A stretch of 64,000 nt of DNA from Amedibacillus dolichus DSM 3991 (GTDB taxonomy: Bacteria; Bacillota_I; Bacilli_A; Erysipelotrichales; Erysipelotrichaceae): contig NZ_DS483473.1 in the NCBI RefSeq assembly GCF_000154285.1, forward strand, positions 124,001 to 188,000, written 5' to 3'. Under the pieces are notes generated by a model. That model made no database searches. It saw only the letters and a list, made by a program, of their open reading frames with translations, and was not told the origin of the DNA. Shown piece by piece: positions 1-7,455 of the stretch (within the stretch, counting starts at the first letter, position 1; the number at the start of each line of letters is the position of its first letter). Position numbers and translations under genes: made by a program.

Positions 1-182
1 TCCTCATCATTTTGCACACTGCTGCTTCCTACGACTGTATGTACAAAGTAACCGGCTACGAAACAGCATATACAAGCTGCCACAACCGCAAAGCGCTTCT
101 TGCGACGATCACGCTCTGCCTTAATCTCATCTGGCCATTTATGCTTTACTAATTTATATCTTACAACTTTCTTTTCTGCCAT
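1..182 (-). CDS. N-terminal part of an unidentified single-pass membrane protein (truncated by window edge)
   Basis: The visible 60 residues start at an ATG at 182 preceded by a GAGGTGAGG ribosome site. They show a lysine/arginine-rich cytoplasmic N-terminus of about 30 residues and then one hydrophobic segment (about residues 31-51), so this is a type II membrane-anchored or signal-anchored protein facing outward. It lies downstream of the ftsX/ftsE operon but behind a terminator. In many Firmicutes an S41 C-terminal processing protease follows ftsEX. That identity is only suggested by position, because no catalytic residue is inside the window. Confidence 0.6.
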   Translation of the reverse strand, partial: MAEKKVVRYKLVKHKWPDEIKAERDRRKKRFAVVAACICCFVAGYFVHTVVGSSSVQNDE

Positions 183-327
183 GAAAACCTCACCTCAGTT
201 TATAAATAATATTTATTATCATACCATATTTTTCATATTTATAATACCCTTGCAAGAAGCATTTCCTTATGTAATAAACAACGCTTTCTATATGTAATAT
301 TGTCTATAAAGTAAATCTGCATTTCAC

Positions 328-366
328 AAAAAAAGAACAACTGCGCATAGCGTAAATTGTTCTTTC
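328..366 (-). terminator. Rho-independent terminator after the second ftsX
   Basis: On the minus strand AGAACAA (363-357) pairs with TTGTTCT (340-334) and is followed by a run of seven T. It ends the ftsX-M23-ftsE-ftsX operon before the partial gene at the window start. Confidence 0.8.
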
Positions 367-382
367 TCTGTTTTCTTCTGAT

Positions 383-1285
383 TTATCGTTTCCAATGCAA
401 ATATTTGGTTGTTGAGAAAAAGCTTCCAAACAGACCGACAAGCATTCCCGCAACAATTAAGATTGCACAGATTTCCAAGGTAAATGGCATAACCGGCTGC
501 AAGCTAAACATATTGCTGAAAATCTGCCCACCCATTACATCGAATAAATAGCGATAACCGAAATAGGTGATCAAGCATGGAATTAGAGAACCGATAAAGC
601 CGATAATCATTCCTTCCAGCATAAATGGAACCTTGATATAACCATTGGTAGCACCGACATTACGCATGATGCTAATCTCTCGATTACGAGCATAAATGGT
701 CATCTTAATCGAATTACTAATAAGGAACAATGCTAAAAGAGCCAATAAAACAATAAAGATCATACCACCAAAGCGAACAGTATTCAACATATTGATCATA
801 TCGGAAACCGAAGTACCGCCATAAACCGCTTGACGAATTCCTGCTACCTGTTGAACTTGCTTCGTGATTGATGCAATCTGATCTGCTTTTTTCACTGTAA
901 TGAAGAAAGCTCCGGTCAAAGGATTTTCTTCACCGCGAAACATAGCAAATTCTTCTCCCTGCTCCTCGATATATAACTCCAATTCTTCCTCAGGCGTAGA
1001 ATAGCGAACCTGTTTTACACCATCAATGGATTGGATTTCTTTCTCAATGAATTGAATATCCGCTTCTTCTTTTATGTCTGTTGATAAAACAGCATGAATG
1101 CTCAAATCTTCTTCAATCGAGCTTGTAAATAAGCTGATATTTCCGGCTAATACTAAGAATACCGCCAAAAGCACCAATGTGATCGTTACCGCACTGGCAG
1201 CGGATAGCGACATTGCCAAATGACGAAAGATGCTAAGAAAGGCTGTTTTTACATGACGGGGAAATGCTTTCAAGAAACTAATCAT
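383..1285 (-). CDS. ftsX: FtsX-family ABC permease, second paralogue
   Basis: This is a 300-residue FtsX. It has a cytoplasmic N-terminus, a first membrane helix at about 22-45, an extracellular loop of about 120 residues, and three more helices in the C-terminal half (about 170-300). FtsX forms a membrane complex with the ATPase FtsE and passes ATP-driven conformational change to a peptidoglycan hydrolase outside the cell. The start overlaps the end of ftsE by 8 nt, so the two are translationally coupled. It clearly resembles the FtsX at 3382-4278: both carry the same N-terminal layout, a shared LAGNIS stretch in helix 1 and an ArgAsnValGlyAlaThrAsn stretch between helices 2 and 3. The extracellular loops differ more. 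Two FtsX genes for one FtsE is unusual. The family call is secure; the division of labour is unknown. Confidence 0.93.
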   Translation of the reverse strand: MISFLKAFPRHVKTAFLSIFRHLAMSLSAASAVTITLVLLAVFLVLAGNISLFTSSIEEDLSIHAVLSTDIKEEADIQFIEKEIQSIDGVKQVRYSTPEEELELYIEEQGEEFAMFRGEENPLTGAFFITVKKADQIASITKQVQQVAGIRQAVYGGTSVSDMINMLNTVRFGGMIFIVLLALLALFLISNSIKMTIYARNREISIMRNVGATNGYIKVPFMLEGMIIGFIGSLIPCLITYFGYRYLFDVMGGQIFSNMFSLQPVMPFTLEICAILIVAGMLVGLFGSFFSTTKYLHWKR

Positions 1286-1967
1286 GCTTTAAATAACCAC
1301 CCTTCATGATATCCGCAACAATGTAGCCTTCCTGTAAACAAATCGTACGTTTTTTAAATTGATCTACAATATTAGAATCATGCGTAACCATTAAAATTGT
1401 CGTACCCTCTACCTGATTGATTTTCTCTAACAATTCCATAATCTCCGCAGATTTCTCCGGATCTAAATTTCCAGTCGGTTCATCTGCAATCAGCACCTTT
1501 GGGTGATTAGCAATCGCACGTCCGATCGTTGCACGCTGTTGCTGTCCACCGGATAGCTCATTAGGAAAGGATTTTGCCTTATCCTCTAGTGATACAAGCT
1601 CTAAAACCTCTCGAACACGACGGCGAATTTCCACCTTGTCCATACCAATAACCTCTAAGGCGAAGGCAATATTCTCAAAAATAGTCAATCGTGGCAATAA
1701 GCGGAAATCCTGAAACACCACTCCAATGTTACGACGATAGACCGGAACCTTGGAATGCTTTAATTTTCCAACATTGATATTTTCTACCATAACAGTACCG
1801 CTATTGGGAATTTCCTCTCCGTCTAAAAGCTTAATTAAGGTTGATTTCCCTGATCCTGTCGGACCGATAATATAAACAAACTCACCATCTTCAATTGATA
1901 AATTGATATCACGTAGCGCATGTACGCCATTTTTATATTCCTTTGATACATTTTCCAAAAGGATCAT
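1278..1967 (-). CDS. ftsE: Cell division ABC transporter ATP-binding protein FtsE
   Basis: This 229-residue ABC ATPase has Walker A GPTGSGKST (about 34-42), the signature LSGGQQQR (about 139-146) and Walker B VLIADEPTGN (about 158-167). FtsE binds the cytoplasmic side of FtsX and powers control of wall hydrolysis at the division site or side wall. It is the only FtsE in the window and is flanked by an M23 hydrolase gene 41 nt upstream and an overlapping ftsX downstream. The start is an ATG preceded by a GGAG-type site. Confidence 0.95.
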   Translation of the reverse strand: MILLENVSKEYKNGVHALRDINLSIEDGEFVYIIGPTGSGKSTLIKLLDGEEIPNSGTVMVENINVGKLKHSKVPVYRRNIGVVFQDFRLLPRLTIFENIAFALEVIGMDKVEIRRRVREVLELVSLEDKAKSFPNELSGGQQQRATIGRAIANHPKVLIADEPTGNLDPEKSAEIMELLEKINQVEGTTILMVTHDSNIVDQFKKRTICLQEGYIVADIMKGGYLKHD

Positions 1968-2008
1968 AATCTCAACTCCTAACCTTACATTTCACTGTAA
2001 GAATATAT

Positions 2009-3385
2009 TTAAAATATTGTTTCCGGACGAATACGGCATGGTGCTGCCTTTACGCTGCAATTGTTATTGACAGCTGAACTGCCCCAACCGTTTCCCCATG
2101 AAAAATCAGCCGTACTTTGGAATCTTGAAACAGCCTCACTAACACTCATGCTGCCAAGATTGATAACCTCAATATGACAGTGTGGACCTGAGGTGTTTCC
2201 ACTGTTTCCCGTAAGTGCCATCATTTGTCCGGCAGAAACCTGAGAACCTGCACTTACCGCAAATCCGTTTTGTGATAAATGGAAAAAGCTCATCGCATAC
2301 GTAATTCCGTTTACTTGCGTTAAAAAGTGAATCGTATTGCCGCCTCCTGCCGGATATCCACTCCAATTTCCAAGATATCCGCTATTTGAGCCAACCGGAT
2401 TAGCTGCATACAAAACAATACCGTCTGCCGGCGCTCTTAACGGAGTACCGATTGCAGTGCTGATATCCATACCTAAATGAGCTCCACCACCCGGATAAAA
2501 CCAAGTTCCGGCAGAAACATACCCTCCGGCAACCGGAGAAATAAAGCCGGTATTTCCGCCGATTACAACATCGGAAACATCAATATGAATGATATTATTA
2601 CCAATTGCACTGATATCAGCCTGCGTTGAACGCATTTGCGCAGCCAAATCTGCTTCCTGCTGTTGATAATAAGCAATCGCAGCATCTTGTGCTTCCTTCA
2701 ATACCTCAATGTTTCTGCGATTCTGCTCATTTTCTCTCTTAACCGTTTCCGCTTCTTCTTTTAAACGATCTTGTTCACTTTTATCAAGCTTCAGCTTCGC
2801 CTGTTCTTCCTTGATAATTTCGATTTCCTTCTTATCACTTTCGGTTATTTTAGCTAAACCGTCAATTTTACGGAGCATATCTACCAAATCGTTCGCTCCC
2901 ATGATAATTTCCAATTCCATATTGGTTCCCAGTGTTGCCTGTTCATCTAGCATGCGCTGTTTAATCAAATCATAACGAGCATCAATATTTTTCTGTTTTT
3001 CTTCGATTGCAGTGGACAAACGATTGATTTCCTTCTGAATAACTGCAATGCTTTCATTGTTTGTTGCAATCAAGCCATCATAATATGCCATTTTTTCCTT
3101 TAGCTCTTTCGAATAGCTAGATGCCTTGGAAATATCGTTTTTCAATTCATTGACGCGATCTCGCATAGCATTTAAATCATCGGTTAAAGCTGCTTGCTTC
3201 TTTTCATAATATGCACGAAATTGGCGACAAAGCTCGACATCTGCTTGACTGCTTTGCGGAACACGACAGCGATTCAGCCACCCCTGCTCATCACTGGAAA
3301 AATCAACTGCACCGATTGCTTCGTAAGGAAATAATGTAAAGACCGTCATAACTACTGCCAAAGCTATATATTTTACTTTTTTCAT
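2009..3385 (-). CDS. Secreted coiled-coil M23 (LytM-type) peptidoglycan endopeptidase, EnvC/PcsB-like role
   Basis: The protein has about 458 residues. A signal peptide (about 1-26) is followed by a long, charged, heptad-rich coiled coil (about 55-260) and a C-terminal M23 domain (about 285-430). The zinc-site motifs are visible as HLGMD (H-x3-D), a downstream FFHLS histidine, and HCHIE (H-x-H). M23 enzymes cut peptide cross-bridges in the wall. The coiled coil plus hydrolase layout matches EnvC, PcsB and CwlO, whose coiled coils dock on FtsX. Here the gene lies between two ftsX genes; its ATG at 3385 overlaps the upstream ftsX stop (ATGA) and is preceded by GAGGTGG. A GTG at 3394 would sit inside that ribosome site and is rejected as the start. 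Activation by FtsEX is inferred from context. Confidence 0.9.
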   Translation of the reverse strand: MKKVKYIALAVVMTVFTLFPYEAIGAVDFSSDEQGWLNRCRVPQSSQADVELCRQFRAYYEKKQAALTDDLNAMRDRVNELKNDISKASSYSKELKEKMAYYDGLIATNNESIAVIQKEINRLSTAIEEKQKNIDARYDLIKQRMLDEQATLGTNMELEIIMGANDLVDMLRKIDGLAKITESDKKEIEIIKEEQAKLKLDKSEQDRLKEEAETVKRENEQNRRNIEVLKEAQDAAIAYYQQQEADLAAQMRSTQADISAIGNNIIHIDVSDVVIGGNTGFISPVAGGYVSAGTWFYPGGGAHLGMDISTAIGTPLRAPADGIVLYAANPVGSNSGYLGNWSGYPAGGGNTIHFLTQVNGITYAMSFFHLSQNGFAVSAGSQVSAGQMMALTGNSGNTSGPHCHIEVINLGSMSVSEAVSRFQSTADFSWGNGWGSSAVNNNCSVKAAPCRIRPETIF

Positions 3386-4278
3386 CGATTCCACCTCAAA
3401 TATTTATTTACCGCATGTAAGCTTCCTAAAATTCCGACAAGTGCACCACTTGCCAATAAAATCAAACAAATCCATGTCGCAAAGGGGTGTGGAGACTGCA
3501 TCACAAACATTGAAGAAATAAAGGTACCATTTAAGCCATGATATATAAAATTATAACCAGCTGCTGTTAAAATCATCGGCAAAATCGCTCCGATCATTCC
3601 AATCAGCATTCCCTCAAACATAAACGGCATCTTAATATACCAATTGGTTGCGCCGACATTCCGCATGATCTTAATTTCCGTCATACGTGTATAAATCGTC
3701 ATCTTAATCGTATTGGAAATTAGGAAAACAGCAACAAAGGCTAAGGCAAGCAAGAAAATTCCGCCACCGATACGCACCCATTCAAACGCTTCTACCATGC
3801 TTTCGATTTCCTCACCGCCATACTCCGCATTTGCTACCCCATCAAGTGAGCGCAGCTGTTTGGTTACAGCCTTCATCTGCTTTGCCGTTTGCGTTTCTAC
3901 AATGAATACATTAGGCAATGGATTGTTATTTTTATAGCGTTGAAAAACCGATCCGTTTTCTTCGATCAAAATATCCATTTCCGCTTCCTTACTGGAAAAG
4001 GTCAAGCTTTTTACACCGGGGATTGCCTCTATTTGCTGTTGCATAGCCGCAATTCCTTCCTCCGTTACGATATTGTCAATTTCAACACGAATTTTCAAAT
4101 CGGTTTCTACATTGCTTGTAAAACCGGATATATTTCCTGCCAAAAGCATAAAACAAGCCATCATAATCAAGGTTACCGTTACAGCCGATGCACTAGAGAA
4201 GCTCATTGCCGTATGGCGCACAAGATTTTTAACAGCTGTTGTAAAATGCTTCGGCAAGCTTTTTAAAAAGTTTTTCAT
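3382..4278 (-). CDS. ftsX: FtsX-family ABC permease, first paralogue
   Basis: About 298 residues. I start it at the ATG at 4278 because an AAGGGG site lies just upstream and the protein then begins with the same pattern as its paralogue (an Lys-Asn/Ser-Phe-Leu-Lys stretch). One N-terminal helix, a large extracellular loop and three C-terminal helices are visible. It is the first gene of the operon. Its stop overlaps the start of the M23 hydrolase (ATGA), which suggests coupled synthesis of an FtsX and its client enzyme. No ftsE is adjacent on the upstream side, so it probably shares the FtsE encoded at 1278-1967. Confidence 0.93.
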   Translation of the reverse strand: MKNFLKSLPKHFTTAVKNLVRHTAMSFSSASAVTVTLIMMACFMLLAGNISGFTSNVETDLKIRVEIDNIVTEEGIAAMQQQIEAIPGVKSLTFSSKEAEMDILIEENGSVFQRYKNNNPLPNVFIVETQTAKQMKAVTKQLRSLDGVANAEYGGEEIESMVEAFEWVRIGGGIFLLALAFVAVFLISNTIKMTIYTRMTEIKIMRNVGATNWYIKMPFMFEGMLIGMIGAILPMILTAAGYNFIYHGLNGTFISSMFVMQSPHPFATWICLILLASGALVGILGSLHAVNKYLRWNR

Positions 4279-4352
4279 GCGAAAGCTTACCCCTTTCTGC
4301 GTTTTTATCGTTTCACCTGCTCTTAGGTGATTTCTTCTTTTCAACAATTTCC

Positions 4353-4361
4353 ATTATAACA
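4353..4361 (-). promoter_or_regulatory. Extended -10 promoter of the ftsX-M23-ftsE-ftsX operon
   Basis: On the minus strand TGTTATAAT gives a consensus TATAAT with a TGn extension. It lies just after the preceding yitT terminator and about 75 nt before the ftsX ATG. A clear -35 is not visible. Confidence 0.6.
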
Positions 4362-4362
4362 T

Positions 4363-4392
4363 AAAAAAAGCCAATTCTCATAGAATTGGGCT
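4363..4392 (-). terminator. Terminator of the yitT-family gene
   Basis: On the minus strand AGCCCAATTCT pairs with AGAATTGGCT (one bulge) and is followed by seven T. Confidence 0.85.
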
Positions 4393-4421
4393 AGTAATTT
4401 CTTACAATTTTGTGTGAAGGA

Positions 4422-5282
4422 TTACAGCATTTTCGAATACGTAAAACCTCTTCCCTGTACCTCATTCACATCACTTACAATTACAAAGGCTTCCGGATCT
4501 ACTGCGGCAATCACGCGGTTTAATTCAATAAACTGTTTTTTATATAAAACAACCATGATTACCGGTTTTTCCTGTTGTGTATAGGCACCGGTCGCATGTA
4601 GAATCGTAACCCCACGATCAATTTGTTGATAAATTTGTTGGATAACTTCATCATGCTTCTCAGAGATGATCAAAACATTTTTTGCCTCTCTTGCACCTAA
4701 GGTAATAAGCTTATTGATAACCTGACCACATACCCAAACGGAAACCAAACCGATCATAGAGGCCTCAATGCCATATACGATTGCGCCTAAAAGCACCGTT
4801 AAGCCATCAATCATCATAACCAAGCTAGATAGTGGAATATGTGTATATTTATTGATAATCAATGGAGGAATATCCATACCACCGGTACTGCCCCCAACGC
4901 GATAAACCAAGCCGATTCCGGCTCCGACAAAGATGCCGCCGTAAATCGATGCCAACAACGGATTTGATGTAATTCGTACATCGGCAAACCAAATTCCCAA
5001 TACGGTTATAAACAATGGATATACGATCGTTGAAACAAAGGTTTTCAAGGCAAACTGTTTTCCTAGCAACACCGCTCCTAAGATATATAAACCAATAGTC
5101 AAACCGTTAATAACAAGGCGTGGTTCAATATGAAATACCGGTTCTAATGCAACCGCAATCCCGGCAACTCCACCGGATAAAATATTCGATGGTAAAATAA
5201 AAAAAGATACACCAATCGCAATTGCCAAATTTCCAAGAACAATCATTCCCATTTCCATAACCTTTTCTTTTGTTATATGCAT
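4422..5282 (-). CDS. YitT-family membrane protein (DUF161/DUF2179)
   Basis: This 286-residue protein has five or six hydrophobic helices in its first 200 residues (starting at about residue 10) and a soluble C-terminal domain of about 80 residues (from about 205) with the alternating strand/helix pattern of DUF2179. The first helix contains the family-typical SFFILPSNILSGG stretch followed by GVAGIA. Members are common in Firmicutes and have been proposed to be transporters, but no substrate is known. The gene is monocistronic, with its own promoter and terminator. Confidence 0.88.
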   Translation of the reverse strand: MHITKEKVMEMGMIVLGNLAIAIGVSFFILPSNILSGGVAGIAVALEPVFHIEPRLVINGLTIGLYILGAVLLGKQFALKTFVSTIVYPLFITVLGIWFADVRITSNPLLASIYGGIFVGAGIGLVYRVGGSTGGMDIPPLIINKYTHIPLSSLVMMIDGLTVLLGAIVYGIEASMIGLVSVWVCGQVINKLITLGAREAKNVLIISEKHDEVIQQIYQQIDRGVTILHATGAYTQQEKPVIMVVLYKKQFIELNRVIAAVDPEAFVIVSDVNEVQGRGFTYSKML

Positions 5283-5301
5283 TCTCTTATCACCGTGTAT
5301 G

Positions 5302-5310
5302 ATTATAGCA
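5302..5310 (-). promoter_or_regulatory. Extended -10 promoter of the yitT-family gene
   Basis: TGCTATAAT is seen on the minus strand, 20 nt upstream of the ATG at 5282. The -35 region is weak. Confidence 0.55.
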
Positions 5311-5445
5311 CAAAGCCATCTTGTTTTCGATTGAAAAATGCTACAATCCTATCCCTTTTATATGTGTTTGATTTGTAAAATCTACCTTACCAAGTATCGA
5401 TATTTTATCAATTATGCTTATATACTTCTAAGTTTTCAACATATA

Positions 5446-5487
5446 AAAGCTGTAGTATATGACGATATTTGCCGACACATACTACAG
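5446..5487 (-). terminator. Hairpin after the glycosyltransferase gene
   Basis: On the minus strand CTGTAGTAT (5487-5479) pairs with ATACTACAG (5458-5450), with a loop of about 20 nt followed by CTTTTATAT. The stem is good; the T-run is short. Confidence 0.6.
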
Positions 5488-5493
5488 CATGAT

Positions 5494-6288
5494 TTACTTT
5501 CCTAATTTTGTTAAAATGCAACGGCGAATATATTTCATATAAGAAAAAATTCTAAGCATTCCATAAAAGCCGATAGAGATACTGCCCCGTTGGTGTGCGT
5601 CTTTAAGATTTTGTACCATTCCAAGATACATTCCCTTTACATTTGCACTTAGCCCACTAGCTCCCATTGCTTTCTTCCCATGTCCTGTACGAACCAAGCT
5701 TTCCGGCAAGTAATAATATTGAAATTTCTCTGCAACACGTAAACAGAAATCGGCATCTTCCATATATTTTTTATGTTCATCGAAATATCCGATCGTATCT
5801 ACGATCTTTTTTCGAAAAAGAATAGATGGCGTTACCGGAAAACTTTTGATGCATAAATCACGCACACTTGCATGATAAAGCTTAGTTACCTTATGGAATA
5901 AAATACGTAATGTGCGATCATCACTTCCACACCCTAAAAAATCAATTTCCGGGTGCTCTTGCAAAGTTTGAACCTGCCGCTCTAATTTATTCGCAAGCCA
6001 CTCATCATCAGCATCTAGTAAAGCAATCCAATCTCCACTTGCCGCCTTGATACCGGCATTGCGAGCACTGCTGGCTCCGCCGTTTTCCTTGTTGATTAAC
6101 GTAATCGGAACTTGCGTTACCTGCTTTGCAATTTGCTGCATAACCTTAGCCGTTTGATCTTTGCTGCCATCATTGACAATCACAATTTCACAAATATATG
6201 AAAGATAGGTTTGATTGCATACCGATTGTACGGCGTCCATCAAAACCGCTTCACTATTATAGGCGGGAATAATGACACTGATTTTCAT
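5494..6288 (-). CDS. GT2-family glycosyltransferase
   Basis: About 264 residues. The start at 6288 is set by AGGAGG 7 nt upstream. A GT-A fold is shown by SVIIPAYNS at the N-terminus, the NGGASSARNAG segment, and the metal/nucleotide-binding DADDEW motif at about residue 90. An EDADFCLR motif follows at about 174-181, typical of the acceptor/catalytic region in WcaA-like enzymes. There is no membrane-spanning segment. The enzyme probably transfers a sugar from a nucleotide donor to a surface polysaccharide or glycolipid. No other glycan genes are adjacent, so the product cannot be named. It follows prfB after a strong terminator. Confidence 0.9.
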   Translation of the reverse strand: MKISVIIPAYNSEAVLMDAVQSVCNQTYLSYICEIVIVNDGSKDQTAKVMQQIAKQVTQVPITLINKENGGASSARNAGIKAASGDWIALLDADDEWLANKLERQVQTLQEHPEIDFLGCGSDDRTLRILFHKVTKLYHASVRDLCIKSFPVTPSILFRKKIVDTIGYFDEHKKYMEDADFCLRVAEKFQYYYLPESLVRTGHGKKAMGASGLSANVKGMYLGMVQNLKDAHQRGSISIGFYGMLRIFSYMKYIRRCILTKLGK

Positions 6289-6326
6289 AGCATACCTCCT
6301 GTTTTTCATGACATTCTATATATTCA

Positions 6327-6353
6327 AGGAAAAAGGATAGCAAGCTATCCTTT
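6327..6353 (-). terminator. Terminator of the secA-prfB operon
   Basis: A perfect 10-bp stem (AAAGGATAGC / GCTATCCTTT, 2-nt loop) runs into further T residues on the minus strand and begins inside the prfB stop codon. Confidence 0.85.
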
Positions 6354-7453
6354 AATGAATCAATGTTTTTAAATAAGCAAAGATAAAAGCATCTAGGTTT
6401 CCGTCCATGACCGATTGTGTATCACTTGTTTCATAACCGGTTCGATGATCCTTAACCATCGAATATGGGTGGAACACATAAGAGCGAATTTGCGAACCCC
6501 ATTCATTTGCCTTTTGTTCTCCCTTGATTTCCGCTATCTTTGCTTCTTGTTCTTCAATCATTTTTTGATAAATACGACTTTTCAAGATACGCAAGGCCTC
6601 TTCACGGTTTTCATGCTGAGAACGTCCGTTTTGACAGGTTGCCACCAAACCGGTTGGCTTATGCACCATGCGGATTGCCGAATCGGTTTTGTTGATATGC
6701 TGACCACCGGCACCACTGGCACGCTTTGTTTCAACAATCAAATCCTCCGGACGAATTTCGATTTCGATTTCATCGTTAAATTGCGGCATTACATCTAAAG
6801 ATGCAAAAGAGGTATGTCTTCTGCCTCCGGAATCAAAAGGTGAAATACGCACTAAACGATGTACACCCTTTTCAGCTTTTAAATAGCCATAAGCCATATC
6901 CCCTTCGACAAGAAAGGTAATGGATTTAATACCGGCTTCATCGCCTGCCAAATAGTCAAGCACACTGACTTTGTAGCCTTTTTTCTCTGCCCAACGTGAA
7001 TACATGCGATACAACATATCCGCCCAATCACAAGACTCCGTTCCTCCGGCTCCGGGGTGAAGCTCTAAAATCGCATTGGAATGATCATATTCATGTGATA
7101 GCAGCATCTTTAATTCAAATTGTTCAAAACGCTCCTCCATCTCATGATATTCCATTTCCAATAGTTCAAAAATTTCCGTATCAAAATCATCTTTTAAAAG
7201 CGTTAGGGTTTCTTCCATTCCCGCTAAAGCATGATCCAGCTGTTCATAGCTTTCCACAACATCTTTCAGACCATTTAGTTGCTGAATAAGTGTTTGTGCA
7301 TGCTGCGGATCGCTCCAAAAGCTTTCTTCCATCGTACGTGCTGTCAGCTCTTCAATCTTATGCTTTTTTTCTGCTAAGTCAAAGCGACTCACCAAGCTCG
7401 TGTAAACGCGCTTGATGAGTAGCCACTCCTTGTCTTATTTCATATAGCTCCAT
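6352..7453 (-). CDS. prfB: Peptide chain release factor 2, made by programmed +1 frameshift
   Basis: RF2 ends translation at UGA and UAA. The zero frame starts at the ATG at 7453 and reads 24 codons to an in-frame TGA at 7381-7379. After CTT the reading must slip +1 (skipping the T at 7381) to continue with GAC, giving about 366 residues in total, the normal RF2 length. The second frame carries the RF2 anticodon-like SPF motif (in [12 protein letters not shown]) and the catalytic [14 protein letters not shown] motif with GGQ. Low RF2 lets the ribosome pause at UGA and shift, so the protein controls its own synthesis. The start lies 2 nt after the secA stop, the usual secA-prfB pairing. A simple annotation from the internal GTG at 7395 would miss the N-terminus. 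Confidence 0.95.
7378..7393 (-). promoter_or_regulatory. prfB +1 frameshift site
   Basis: GGTGAG-TCG-CTT-TGA-C: the slippery CTT, the in-frame UGA and the following C match the classic RF2 site. An internal Shine-Dalgarno-like GGTGAG lies 3 nt before the CTT. Confidence 0.92.
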
Positions 7454-7455
7454 AG

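Noticed and set aside
7381-7453. In-frame TGA in prfB looked like a broken gene
   Set aside because: The CTT-TGA-C context, the 24-codon leader and the restored full RF2 length match the known programmed frameshift.
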